In this document: positions 50,101-58,089 of the stretch, one piece after another
Layout: the number at the start of each line of letters is the position of its first letter
Position numbering within the stretch: the first letter of the stretch is position 1
NCBI GenBank assembly: GCA_030248225.1
Contig: JASANE010005108.1
Coordinates: 37,450-101,449, forward strand
Origin: Trileptium ribeirensis
Lineage: Eukaryota > Nematoda > Enoplea > Enoplida > Thoracostomopsidae
Direction of reading: 5' to 3'
Length of the DNA stretch: 64,000 bases
Translations under genes and position numbers: made by a program
Notes under the pieces: model-generated
What the model was told of the DNA's origin: nothing
The model's input: the letters and a program-made list of their open reading frames with translations, nothing else
Database searches by the model: none

Positions 50101-53100
50101 TATTGAAACACCTTATGTAATAAATTTGGTACCATCCGCACTTGGTTCTTGTAACACAGGCGTTGCAATAAAATTTTGTTAATTGCGGGCTTTATCACGA
50201 CAACCTTCTATGTACTAGCCAAGTATTGATTTCTTGTAATTTATATTGCAATAGCACACGCCTGATTTCTGGTTTTTAATATTTATGGCATATTAATCGT
50301 AATTATACGGCAACGTAATTTTCACTGTAACATATATTGGATAAGGTGACGAGAACTCTTAAATACAAAACGTTTGCAAGCGGCCATGGTGTTCTGTGAG
50401 TTTACGAATGGTACAGGTTAAATCTGTTTTGCAGAACTAATGTTTGTGTCACCTAGGCCTAACCTAAGCATAAACGATATATTTAAGTACTCTGTGGAAG
50501 TTTAACTGATCTTTGCGGCGATGTATATTTCGAAAGTATCGGCTTTGTACTAGTTCCGTCCAGCAATATAGTTCGAATCATTTTAGCTAAATCCACCATG
50601 ACCTGAAACAAATCAAAACTTTGTAAATACATTTTATTATGGCCAATGCATGTATGTAATCGGCAAATGAAGAAACGCGGACGCCAAACTGAAACGCCCA
50701 TAAGTACATAAGGAAGGCATGAAATAATAGCTTTATGCGTGTATTTGTATTCGAATGAAGCTTGTCAACAACTAAACATAAACCCATAAAGGCGTAAAAG
50801 TAATGTTTGGGTACATCTGACAAAGATTTTAGTTTGTTGAGCTACCAATGTCCTTGAAAATGGAATAAAGGCAGTTATAACCCAGTGAACTATTAGTGCC
50901 CGAGCAGAACTAAGTACCAAATGCACGGGTAGTGTTGTTGACACCACTTGAAATAAATTGTCATTGAGTTGACCCGAGTGCTCGTGCAGTGCAGTTGTCG
51001 GCCATTGCAATAAGCCGCTCCTGAGCACAACTAAATGCCCGAGTAGTGCTGTTGGTGCCCTTACAATAAGGTGTTTGTGAGCATAACTGAGCGCTCGAGT
51101 AGTACTGTGCGAGCTCATTGCAATGATCAGCTGCTGAGCATAACTTAGTGCCTGAGAAGTACTGTTGGTGTCCTACGCATTATGTAAGTCATTTCTGAAC
51201 ACAACTGATTGTCAGAGTAGTTTTGTGGGTGCTCATTGTAATAAGCTGTTACTGAGGACAACTGAGTGGCCGAGTAGTGCCATTGGTGCCACTGTAATAA
51301 CCCGTTCCTAAGCGCAACTGAATGCTCGAGTTTAGCTGTTGCTGCCCGACTACAACACGTTGTTGCTTAGTAAGAACTGTGATAATGTGCCAAGCGATAT
51401 ATATTACCAAATCCACAATTTGGTGTTATCATCGGGCTAAACAGTTGTACAGGTCTGTCATACTGTGTGCATCACGGCAATTTTAACATTAATATTGGAA
51501 GTCTCGAAAATGTATACTAAAATTAAGGTTTTGTTATAATTTTAAACATGCAGAGATGAATACATACGTAGAAGAACATGCATTTAACGCTGTAACTCAT
51601 GCAGTTGCTGTGGCGACATTAATACAGTAGGCAGCAGGACATTAACTAGGCTCGCAGCGTAGCGCGAGTTTCACAGCGTGTTGTTTGCTCGCGCTGTGAG
51701 GAGAGTTAAGGACCGTCGTCATAGACCAGTGCTTAGCGAGCGCAACGCTAGCGCAAACAGCTCTGGTTCGAGTCATCACGCCCGTAACAGCGTGTCCAAC
51801 GCAAGTCGAAATCCAAATTCATTATGTAAATGGTTAATAATTGGTTCATGAAAGTAACGGCATAGCGAAATTTTTCGAAGTCACCATAGTGACACAATGT
51901 TCATGCATGCTCATAGGAGAAGAAGGGGAATTATCACACTGGGGTCGCAAGCCAAACCCCGATGCCCCCGCCCCCTCGCGCGAATCGCCTGTCTCCCTCG
52001 CTGGTAGCGCCACCCTTTCTGAGGCTCGGCACAACCCTTCAACACGGCGCATGGAAAATTTTAGCAAAAATTAGTAAAAATTGTCAGAGAAAACTGGCGA
52101 AAAAATAATTTTAAAAGTTTTCCCCAGGCCTAATGCTCTTACCAGCGCCGTCCGTCTGATCCCCTTGGGGCGGCCAAAGGCCGATACCACCTCTCCACTC
52201 CCCGCGAGCACCACTCTCCCGTTAGACCTCGGACCTGGTGCATGTGTGACAATGTTGGAAAATTATATCAACGTATACTTAACCAACACGCGAGGCTGTG
52301 CACTTAAATGCAATTACAGATTCCAGAAGTTGATCGATCGGTTGCAGAAGTTGATTATTTTGTTTTTATTTTTTGAGTATGAAACATAGAACAGGCTAGA
52401 ATCTCAACCTCCTGAGGTGCAATGATATTATAATTGTTCGATCTCAGCCGTATTTCGTATAATTCGCATTCGTATTCAAATATCAACGTTAAATTAAAAC
52501 GATTGATATAATATCCCCAATGTTTGGAACCTATGTACACCGCTCAGTGCCAGGCACACTGTCATAGATATCTCCATGATTATAATTTTTTCAAAGGTAG
52601 CTATTTAAGGGTATTGCCACTTCTCGACAGTGTCAAGCACACCCTGTCTTCTTGCAGTTTTATTGACAGCGTGTGGCATTATTTAATAAACGTTCATATG
52701 GCCTAGATACAAATATCGAGAATTAAAAAAAACTACACAGTACAGTTGACTAATAAATCGCAACAGCTACAGACGGTGTCCGTTACAGTTAATTCGTGCC
52801 AGATTTGTAGCTAAGGGTGTGTACAACACTGTAAAAATGTAGTAAATAGGATGTATCGCACAGCCTCAGAAATTGATTTACAGTATATGTGCCAAGTTGA
52901 ATGTCAGCAGCTCGCGATTACAGGGAGACAAAAGTTCCAAACAGCGGGAACATTATAACGTGAACACCGCATTACCGTATGTATACTAACCTCAGGTCGC
53001 AAGTTGCCGGAACCCAAGATATCAATGTGTATTCTTGAGAGAAATAGCTTTAGGAATTGGTTAACGTCTTCAAGCGTCGCTGCTACAATGTGCATTGCAG

Positions 53101-53464
53101 AAACATATATTAAAATGTTTTCACACACATAGAATTTATTTATCGTTGCAGCAACTTTCAGCGAATATTTGACATCTGTCTCCGTGATTAATTCCAACAT
53201 CCCGAACGAATTTTTTTGGACCCTTTTAATGTCAAATATTATTAAAAATCTGCTTCTATTATTGCCGAATGTGGTGACTAGGTAGAGTGGCCTGTAACAG
53301 ATGGCGCAGTTACTAAAATACAACGCGACAGCTTTATCAAGAACGATAACTTCGTAAACTCGAGTGGCAAATAGTGAAGACTCCACATGACAAAAGTATA
53401 CATATTGATTTGGAAGTAATTCGAAATCACCATATTTGCAAATATTTATTAATATAAATAGGAA
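38067..53464 (-). CDS. M16 zinc metallopeptidase (insulin-degrading enzyme/nardilysin-like), C-terminal half, 8 exons
   Basis: Eight minus-strand exons (53464-52991, 50602-50491, 46790-46623, 45952-45825, 43060-42913, 41272-41211, 39020-38919, 38192-38067) join with matching phases into 1,320 nt, 439 residues and a stop. All junctions are GT-AG. The product follows the second half of M16A peptidases in order: the F.LP-x-x-YVYF strand, LSRIHIDILGSGNL (family pattern LSRLHIE.L..GN), the central EPVFDQLRTKEAIG-YI block, SNKKPDYAQSRIEAFL, the WKEI...FNFNR helix, VTLDQIISLYE, and a C-terminal P.FK..L..PPVKP. In this family the C-terminal half closes over the peptide in a clamshell, while the HxxEH zinc site is in the N-terminal half, not found here. 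The protein is diverged. Whether it is IDE or nardilysin type cannot be settled from this half. Introns of 0.67-3.7 kb are full of repeats. Confidence 0.88.
38636..38745 (+). repeat. GC-rich interspersed repeat, short copy with inverted ends
   Basis: Begins ACATGTTCATGG and ends CCTTGAGCATGTGTG, an imperfect terminal inverted repeat. The inside has GAGGCGCCGAAGGCGCC and GGCCAAAGGCC palindromes. In an intron of the M16 gene. The right part matches 52180-52250 (AGGCCGAAACC..CTCGGACCTTG). Confidence 0.6.
38919..39020 (-). CDS. M16 gene, exon g
   Basis: Acceptor ATATTTACAG, donor GAG/GTGCGT, phases 0-0, 34 codons. It encodes KYMKNNPSRLILFNVGTNAR then DKGYSIETSCGTDE, the family segment after the catalytic-domain-like helix (F......P.RR.LSVHV). 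Confidence 0.85.
40720..40914 (+). repeat. 97-bp tandem duplication
   Basis: TGTTTCATAGC-GGGAATACTG begins at 40720 and 40817. Both units run through ACTGCATCCTCATTTA to TTTTTAAATTA. Intronic to the M16 gene. Confidence 0.85.
41211..41272 (-). CDS. M16 gene, exon f (62 nt)
   Basis: Acceptor TGTAATTTCAG, donor GAG/GTTAGT. It starts with two bases completing the split codon from exon e, then SNEKKYLGSVTLDQIISLYE. It aligns with the family segment E..YL..LT..DII.FY. Confidence 0.85.
41834..42313 (+). repeat. 240-bp tandem duplication
   Basis: Two units with about 90% visible identity; ACTTTGCCTGTGAGTAACTC, TATTTGCACTATGTAAATAA and ACACAATCCGGGAAGCTTTG recur at 240-bp spacing. In the M16 gene intron between exons e and f. 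Confidence 0.92.
42913..43060 (-). CDS. M16 gene, exon e
   Basis: Acceptor GCTATTTTAG, donor CGAA/GTAAGT, starts in phase 0 and ends after one base of a codon. It encodes ETLSNFTAEQFDTRKASLAS, then KRFEEPKRLFDQHYRFWKEI, then DNQEFNFNR. This matches the conserved M16 region M....F..H..AL...+L..PK.L......YW.EI....Y.FDR. Confidence 0.9.
45020..45165 (+). repeat. Degenerate minisatellite, about 27-bp unit
   Basis: About five units of the form TATATANTTTNGATNATACNA follow each other, all starting with TATATA or TATACC. Intronic. Confidence 0.5.
45583..45745 (+). repeat. GC-rich interspersed repeat, copy
   Basis: Starts TATGCTCACAGGGATAGGGG and carries GGGGGCCTACGGCCC and GGACTTCGGACCTCGG, as in the copies at 38636 and 51902. 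In the intron between M16 exons d and e. Confidence 0.55.
45825..45952 (-). CDS. M16 gene, exon d
   Basis: Acceptor ATTATTTCAG, donor GCT/GTAAGC. After two bases completing Gly it encodes YIASSRVPDSYGSNGIMIML, then QSNKKPDYAQSRIEAFLDGR and MA. It aligns with the family segment LGYIV.S.....G..G..F.IQS...P.YLESR.EAFL. Phase 0 end. Confidence 0.92.
46623..46790 (-). CDS. M16 gene, exon c (LRTKE exon)
   Basis: Acceptor TAATATTTTAG, donor ATTG/GTAACT, phases 1-1, 168 nt. It encodes ETYFHQVDHPVDPDSSVIAY, then YEFGAKSLESEIDVALLNEI, then IAEPVFDQLRTKEAIG. The last part matches the most conserved C-domain block of M16A peptidases (EPCF..LRTKEQLGY). Open reading beyond the donor is intronic. Confidence 0.92.
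47190..48040 (+). repeat. Diverged satellite keyed by GGTTCATTGACCCTGAA
   Basis: The key block recurs near 47242 (degenerate), 47443, 47609, 47730 and 47908 (degenerate), each followed by an A-rich segment and a CTAGATAACCAAAAC-like block. Spacing is uneven (120-200 bp), so units have lost or gained pieces. In the M16 intron between exons b and c. Confidence 0.65.
49648..49752 (-). CDS. Candidate cassette exon (105 nt), unconfirmed
   Basis: Lies in the 3.7-kb intron between the M16 exons at 50491-50602 and 46623-46790. Acceptor CGTCTTTTTAG and donor ACAG/GTAAAT are strong. It is open in the frame the gene needs and is phase 1-1, so inclusion would keep frame and insert 35 residues (QIIGIKSNLDTKIAPDFIAI, then FINPETFGFSIQCT). 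The family does not have this insertion and the flanking exons align directly without it, so it is optional or spurious. Confidence 0.3.
50491..50602 (-). CDS. M16 gene, exon b
   Basis: Acceptor GATTTGTTTCAG, donor CAGA/GTACTT, starts in phase 0 and ends after one base. It encodes VMVDLAKMIRTILLDGTSTK then PILSKYTSPQRSVKLPQ. This matches the family linker after the LSRLHIE..GN strand (..MV.....L.....TKPL......R...LP). Confidence 0.85.
50888..51365 (+). repeat. Diverged ~58-bp satellite, about eight units
   Basis: The block CCGAGTAGTGCTGTTGGTGC recurs in decayed form near 50897, 50972, 51035, 51092, 51150, 51211, 51269 and 51327. A GAGCACAACTGAGT-like word lies between repeats. In the M16 intron between exons a and b. 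Confidence 0.8.
51721..51775 (+). repeat. tRNA-derived SINE head (A and B boxes)
   Basis: A-box-like TAGACCAGTGCTTAG (51722-51736) and B-box GGTTCGAGTCA (51765-51775) at tRNA-like spacing. No convincing acceptor pairing, so a SINE-type promoter is more likely than a tRNA gene. Intronic. Confidence 0.5.
51902..52251 (+). repeat. GC-rich interspersed repeat, longest copy
   Basis: GC-rich ends (GCATGCTCATAGGAG at the left, CTCGGACCTGGTGCATGTG at the right) enclose an A-rich centre of AAAATTNTAG words near 52052-52120. The ends form an imperfect inverted repeat (CATGCTCA/TGCATG). Intronic to the M16 gene. Confidence 0.6.
52507..52957. mobile_element. MITE, complete copy, in M16 intron
   Basis: Terminal inverted repeats: left TATAATATCCCCAATGTTTG-GAAC (52507-52530), right GTTCCAAACAGCGGGAACAT-TATA (52934-52957). 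Its right end stops only about 34 bp from the donor of the M16 exon at 52991. The left half matches the reverse complement of 2551-2797. No coding capacity. Confidence 0.8.
52991..53464 (-). CDS. M16 gene, first exon in window (5' boundary less certain)
   Basis: The donor is GAG/GTTAGT at 52991-52985. Residues include FELLPNQYVYFCHVESSLFA near the start and TLEDVNQFLKLFLSRIHIDI-LGSGNLRPE at the end, both family landmarks. The middle is weakly conserved and shorter than in well-known members. The acceptor is taken as GACCCAG just above 53464, which keeps phase 0 but has a poor pyrimidine tract because a GC-rich repeat abuts it. An internal short intron cannot be excluded. Confidence 0.75.
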
Positions 53465-53499
53465 CTGGGTCATATTATTTTGTCAGTGGCACAGACAGA

Positions 53500-53640
53500 A
53501 CTTTTCGCAGGGTGGCACAGAATTTGCAAGGTAGGGCACAGCAAAACCCCACTTGGCTTTCATAAACATGCACTTCGCTTTTCTGTTCTGTCATCGTTCA
53601 CGGGGGAGGCGGCACGCGTGGTTGCACAGGGGGGCTGGCT
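53500..53640 (+). repeat. GC-rich patch next to M16 exon a
   Basis: Contains GGGGGAGGCGGCACGCGTGG and GGGGGGCTGGCTACGCCCC, of the same style as the GC-rich repeats. It ends about 36 bp from the exon acceptor and seems to replace the pyrimidine tract. Confidence 0.4.
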
Positions 53641-54140
53641 ACGCCCCACGTTTTTTATCATGATATAAGAGTTAATTAATATCATAATACATAAGTTATT
53701 ACTTTCTAACACAGGAACGATGATACTTCCACTAGCCAAACAGGTATACAAAGTATCGGAATTTTACTAGAACAGGTTCACAAATGGTTATGTTTTGCAA
53801 AGCTGAATTTTTAAGACTTTTCGTACGAACGAGTATTGAACCAAATAAAGGTTTTCGATTATTATTTGACAAAATAAATCTTGTTTTGGCCTGCCCCCAC
53901 ATTTTCTTATCATGATATAGGAGTTAATTAATATCGTAATATATCAGTTAATATTTTCTAACACTGGAACGATGCTACTTCCACTGACAAAATAACTGTA
54001 CGGAGTATCAGGAATTTTACTAGGACAGGGTCATAAATGGTTGTTTTGTAAAGCTGAATTTTGAAAACTTTTAATACGATCGAGTATTCATCCAAAATGT
54101 TTTCGATTATTTTTTGCCATAATAAATCTTTGTTCAATTT
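53636..54140 (+). repeat. ~251-bp tandem duplication left of Ginger1
   Basis: TTATCATGATATA-GAGTTAATTAATATC recurs at about 53655 and 53907, followed in both by TTTCTAACAC-GGAACGATG, ACTTCCACT and GGAATTTTACTAG-ACAGG. Two diverged units. Confidence 0.85.
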
Positions 54141-54403
54141 TTTTTATTCCAAGTACATAACTTTTGCGCTATGTATATTCCACTAATGTACCTTAGCAAA
54201 CCGGTGTTACAGGGAATTTTTTCCCCGGGGAAATGTTTCCCCCGGAAAAAATTCCCTAGGGAAATCTTTCCCCCCGGAAAAAATTCCCTAGGGAAATCTT
54301 TCCCTTTGTTCAGGGAAATCTTTGCCCACCCCCCACCCCAAAAAATGCCTACCTAGCCAAATTTTCTGAGCCGGAAATATTTCACTGGGGAAATTCATGT
54401 TTA

Positions 54404-54787
54404 TTGCAGAGTCTTATAATGAATAGTGATACTGAATATGATGATATAATTAACTATATCACTTCGAATGGAGAACAGTATCCATTACAAAAATGGTCGG
54501 GCTTGTCGGCGAAAGAGATTAAAGATGCGAAACGTAAGCTCAGGTTACGTGCGTCCCGGTTCAGGATACATGACGGCCAACTTCACGTGGCGGTCAAGGG
54601 AAAGCTGAAAAAATTTGTTTACAAAGAGGATGACAGGCAGAAAATCTTAAAGGAATGCCACGACGAACGCGGTCACTTGGGTCGCGATCGCACCTATGCC
54701 AAAATTACCGAAATCTACAGCTGGGATGCCTTATATGACACTGTTAAAAATTACGTTAAATCGTGCTCTAAAAATGTCAGATGGTGA
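54404..54787 (+). CDS. Ginger1 transposase, N-terminal part (zinc-binding HHCC domain)
   Basis: Encodes an N-terminal segment followed by the Gypsy-integrase-type zinc domain: CHDERGHLGRDRTYAKI carries the His-x4-His pair, and KSCSK the first Cys of the Cys-x2-Cys pair. The second Cys is lost because a run of five A near 54769 is one base shorter than the frame requires; the remaining protein continues in the frame starting at 54781. The likely start is the Met at 54404 or the next at 54419, 200 bp inside the left terminus. Confidence 0.85.
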   Translation: MQSLIMNSDTEYDDIINYITSNGEQYPLQKWSGLSAKEIKDAKRKLRLRASRFRIHDGQLHVAVKGKLKKFVYKEDDRQKILKECHDERGHLGRDRTYAKITEIYSWDALYDTVKNYVKSCSKNVRW

Positions 54788-55785
54788 ACGCTGAGGGTTT
54801 TGATAAATCAGCGGCTCAGCTACATCCACTTCCCGCTGTTAGTCCTTGGCACCATGTCGAAATCGACCTAATCTCAATGCCGGAAAGTGGTAATGAAAAC
54901 AGGTATATTTTGACATTAGTGGATGTTATGACCAAATGGCCTGAGGCGGTAGCCATTAAAGATAAGTCAGCAGTGACAGTTGCGACAGAGTTATACACTA
55001 TTTTTTTACGAATGGGATTTCCGTCGATTGTAAGTTCTGACCAGGGCCGTGAGTTCGTGAATCGCGTCCTGGAAAATATGCTTCAAATCAATAAAGTGGA
55101 AAAACGAATCTCATCGGCATATCACCCAAAAAGTCAGGGATTGGTTGAACGTTTCAACCAAACATTTCAGCGTATGCTTTTGAAGATGGTGACACACCCC
55201 GACCAGCGGGACTGGGATCTATACTTAAATGAAATGGTGTACTCCTACAGGACTGTTCCGCAAGAAACCACAAAATACAAGCCTTTTCAACTCATGTTTG
55301 GTAGGGAGCCATTGCCACAATGTCAAGTCTCAAATGTTAACGATGCGCGGTCTAATGGCGATCCTGATTTCAAGGCTGCTTCTTTAAAGGAACAAAGACA
55401 AAATTTGTGGGAAACCGCAAAGAGCAACATTGTGGTTGCACAGTCTAAAATGAAAGCGGCCTATTTCCGCAAGCGGAAAGGAAAATCTTTTACAAAGGGT
55501 GAAAAAGTTCTTTTGTTCAACGCTCAAAAATCGCAACGCAAGGGGTCAAGGATGAAGAAAAGTTGGAGTGGACCATACCTCATTGACGAACACATGGGAA
55601 AGGGTGTATACACAATTATGCGCGATGGTGTGAGGTTGAGAAGTAAGGTTAATGCGAACTTACTAAAAAAATTTGTGGAAAGAAATCAAGGCTGCTTCAA
55701 CCCAGCTGATGGTACCTGGCAGAAAGCCACTTGCGCCAAATTTTCAATGCCGGAGCCAATTTCCCCGGGGAAAAATGCCCTGTAA
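54781..55785 (+). CDS. Ginger1 transposase, catalytic DDE core and GPY/F domain
   Basis: Numbering from the first Met of this frame, the catalytic triad is D29 (VEIDLISMP), D87 (SSDQGREF) and E123 (GLVERFNQ). Spacing is D-57-D-35-E, the integrase-type D,D35E pattern. GPY lies at residues 264-266 within KKSWSGPYLIDEHMGKGVY, the GPY/F module shared with Gypsy integrases. The protein ends SPGKNAL, and its TAA stop lies inside the right terminal repeat (TGTAACA). The OTU or Ulp1 protease tail described for many Ginger1 transposases is absent, with no room for one. The upstream zinc domain is in the overlapping frame. Confidence 0.93.
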   Translation: MVNAEGFDKSAAQLHPLPAVSPWHHVEIDLISMPESGNENRYILTLVDVMTKWPEAVAIKDKSAVTVATELYTIFLRMGFPSIVSSDQGREFVNRVLENMLQINKVEKRISSAYHPKSQGLVERFNQTFQRMLLKMVTHPDQRDWDLYLNEMVYSYRTVPQETTKYKPFQLMFGREPLPQCQVSNVNDARSNGDPDFKAASLKEQRQNLWETAKSNIVVAQSKMKAAYFRKRKGKSFTKGEKVLLFNAQKSQRKGSRMKKSWSGPYLIDEHMGKGVYTIMRDGVRLRSKVNANLLKKFVERNQGCFNPADGTWQKATCAKFSMPEPISPGKNAL

Positions 55786-55787
55786 CA

Positions 55788-56443
55788 CCGGTTCCGGCGA
55801 AAATCATGTTCATGTTGCGGTTCCGGCAAAAGGCAAAAACCATTCTGGAACCATAATTCCGGTTTAAAAGATTTGTTTAGAATTTTCTACATTTTTGCTT
55901 CATTTTTGCTTTCCACATGTGGTCTAAACATGCGTTATATACACGATGATCAAGTTCCAATAAAACAAAATAAAAGAAAAGCTTAATTCAATAAATTTCC
56001 CAGTGAAACATAATTTGGGACACATAATTTCAGTGGGAATCTTTCATTTTGACAATGCAGAAGTATGTTACAAAACAAAGCAGTTTCAGAAGCTTTTGTT
56101 GTTGAAGCTGTTTTACCCATTGAAAAATCTGCTGTGTATGTTAGAATTAAACCGGCTAACATGATATGCATAACACAACACGGATTATTTGGAAGTACTT
56201 ATTTGTAAGCTTGGCTAATATAAATTGCATCAAGCACCTGGCTATACGTTTGTAAACATTGTATATGAGTGTAAATTGGAATAGAGTAACATATCTGTAA
56301 CTTAGCCAGAAACTGTGTTCTTGATAATGAACTGTATTTATTGAAGCCATGCGAGCAGTATTATACTTTGAGTTATTCATAGCATTGTGATCAGAAAATC
56401 ATCATCGTCATCTAGCTGACGGGCACTGGTTGCCCAGTGCTAG
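55788..56443 (+). repeat. hAT-derived repeat interrupted by Ginger1
   Basis: Matches 61240-61885 over about 650 bp, starting CCGGTTCCGGCGAAAATC and ending GACGGGCACTGGTTGCCCA. The Ginger1 insertion used a CCGG in its CCGGTTCCGG-rich subterminal region. The right terminus of the hAT copy is missing and the left terminus is not recognisable upstream of Ginger1, so this copy is truncated. Confidence 0.85.
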
Positions 56444-56837
56444 ACTATTAGATTATTAGACTAAATCAGTATAACAGAATTTTGCAACGGTCCAAAAGCA
56501 GGACTTTCTATCACCATATTCCGGTTTCAAAAACCTGGATCAAACCTCTGAGTGGAAAACCAAATCTGTAATAATTTGCTCTAACACATTGTCCTGCCGT
56601 TAATAACTGCTAGTTGCTGACCACCTAGGAACATTTTCTTAGCTTCGCTCCGTCTTTCGCATCTGAATACGAAATTTTCAGACGTTTCAGCCTCCTAACG
56701 ACAGTTTTTAAACGAATTACTAGGGTGTCTTGTTATAATGCACGCTGCGGCGGGCATCTGGCGTTTAAATTAAAAATACAATAGTAAAAATAGCATAGAG
56801 AGCTGATTCACAGTAACAATACATAATAATGGCCAAT

Positions 56838-57038
56838 GCAACCTTTAGGGGCGGACGTGAAATGCATGCCATGCCGTTCTGAATATACTAAGCCTAAGTC
56901 TTAGTCTTAGCCTAAGCTAAGTCCCTATATGAGCCACGAACTAAGCCTAAGCCTAGTGGGGTGGCTGCCGCCCCTCGAACCCCCCACTTTAAGCTGTTCT
57001 TTTTTCTAACGTTATAACGCCCGGCCCCTAAACGTGAC
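56838..57038 (+). mobile_element. TTTAGGGGC-family MITE, copy 4
   Basis: Ends ACCTTTAGGGGCGGACG and, reverse-complemented, ACGTTTAGGGGCCGGGCG. The core has TAAGCCTAAGTCTTAGTC and the family block AGCTGTTCTTTTTTCTAACG. No coding capacity. Confidence 0.82.
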
Positions 57039-57239
57039 ATGGGCCATGTAGATTTTAGTAATTTTTAACACTGAAGGGTTAAAATTTAGGGATTTTTAGT
57101 CCCACATTAAGAAACTGGCTTATTTTTACCTTACCATGAGAGATTTGATTATTCTTTATTTGTGCAAAAAATACCACCGAAGACGTGGGAAGGACTGCAA
57201 GAAGCTAAAAACTGCGGGGAGCACATGGGGAGGAAAATA

Positions 57240-57465
57240 CTTATGCGTGAATCGGGGTTCGTAGTCCAAATGGGGTGGTGGTAGCCGGGTCAAGCGGGTG
57301 GTGGGTAAGTCTGTGCGTATGGGGGCTTCAGCGCTTAAAATAGATTCGGCGCTTTCGGCGCCGCCAGAGGGGGGCTAGACTATTTGCCAGGGCGCAGCTG
57401 AGGCCTCAGGGAGTGAAGGGAAGTGCGCCTCAAGTTATACACACCTATGAGCATGTATGACTACA
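57240..57465 (-). repeat. GC-rich interspersed repeat, reverse orientation
   Basis: On the minus strand it begins CATGCTCATAGGTGTG, as in the other copies. It contains GGCGCTTTCGGCGCC and long G-runs. Only composition and the first end are shared. Confidence 0.45.
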
Positions 57466-57479
57466 CCCAAGAGACGACC

Positions 57480-58080
57480 TTTACGGGAAGTTACAAAAGC
57501 TAGGTACACAACGCTTACCGAAAACCAAAAAATAATGAAAACTAATTATTGTTACTAAATTAGAATATAATATGTAGAATAAAATAAGTATTAAATTAAT
57601 AATAAAGCAACACCCAACCAAAACTTAAGAAATAACGTAACAATACTTATTAAGTAAAAAAACTAAGAATTGAAAATAAAACTTTAAATAAACTAATAAG
57701 AACTGAGGACCACTATATTAATATAATGTTAATTAAAACATCTAATATATTAAGATATAAAGGAATTGTGATAGGTACTGAAAAGCTGGATAATTGAAAT
57801 GAACAATCTTAAAGAAATTTTTCGAGACAGTAAAGGAGTGGAATTTAAAGGAAATAAGAAAATTTGGTTGAATAAAAATTTAAGCTTGTTTTGAAAAGTA
57901 ATTATTAAAAATTGTAATTCAAGGACGTTTAAAATTAAGGGGGAAAATTGAAGGGATTTATAAGAAGTAGAATAACGGAGAATTAAGGAAATTTTGAAGA
58001 ACAGTTCATAGCAATGGGAAATTTAGAAAAACCAATTAAAGTTTATACTAAAATGATATTACATAAATATATTAATAGAT
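57480..58080. other. A-rich, strand-asymmetric DNA, no gene
   Basis: The plus strand is strongly A-rich, with few stop-free stretches. It lies directly beyond the 3' end of the minus-strand LINE fragment. Nothing else recognised. Confidence 0.5.
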
Positions 58081-58089
58081 CATACCTTA

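Larger units (their letters stand above)
54201..55791 (+). mobile_element. Ginger1 DNA transposon with CCGG target-site duplications
   Basis: The element proper is 54205-55787 (1,583 bp). Terminal inverted repeats: left TGTTACAGGGAATTTTTTCC-CCGGGGAAA, right (reverse-complemented) TGTTACAGGGCATTTTTCCC-CGGGGAAA. It is flanked exactly by CCGG at 54201-54204 and 55788-55791. A TGT start, an integrase-type transposase and CCGG duplications are the published hallmarks of Ginger1. The left subterminal region has a 33-bp tandem repeat (54241, 54274) of self-complementary TTCCCTAGGGAA words. It is inserted in sequence related to the hAT element at 61226. The transposase is frameshifted, so this copy is probably inactive. 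Confidence 0.93.

Noticed and set aside
54205..55787. Reading the integrase as part of a Gypsy LTR retrotransposon
   Set aside because: There is no protease, RT or RNase H before it, no LTRs, and the termini plus CCGG duplications fit a cut-and-paste Ginger1 element.
56311..56325. Minus-strand HYQEH, matching the HxxEH zinc motif expected for the missing N-terminal half of the M16 gene
   Set aside because: It lies in the hAT-derived repeat; the sister copy near 61757 does not keep the motif, and no other family landmark surrounds it.
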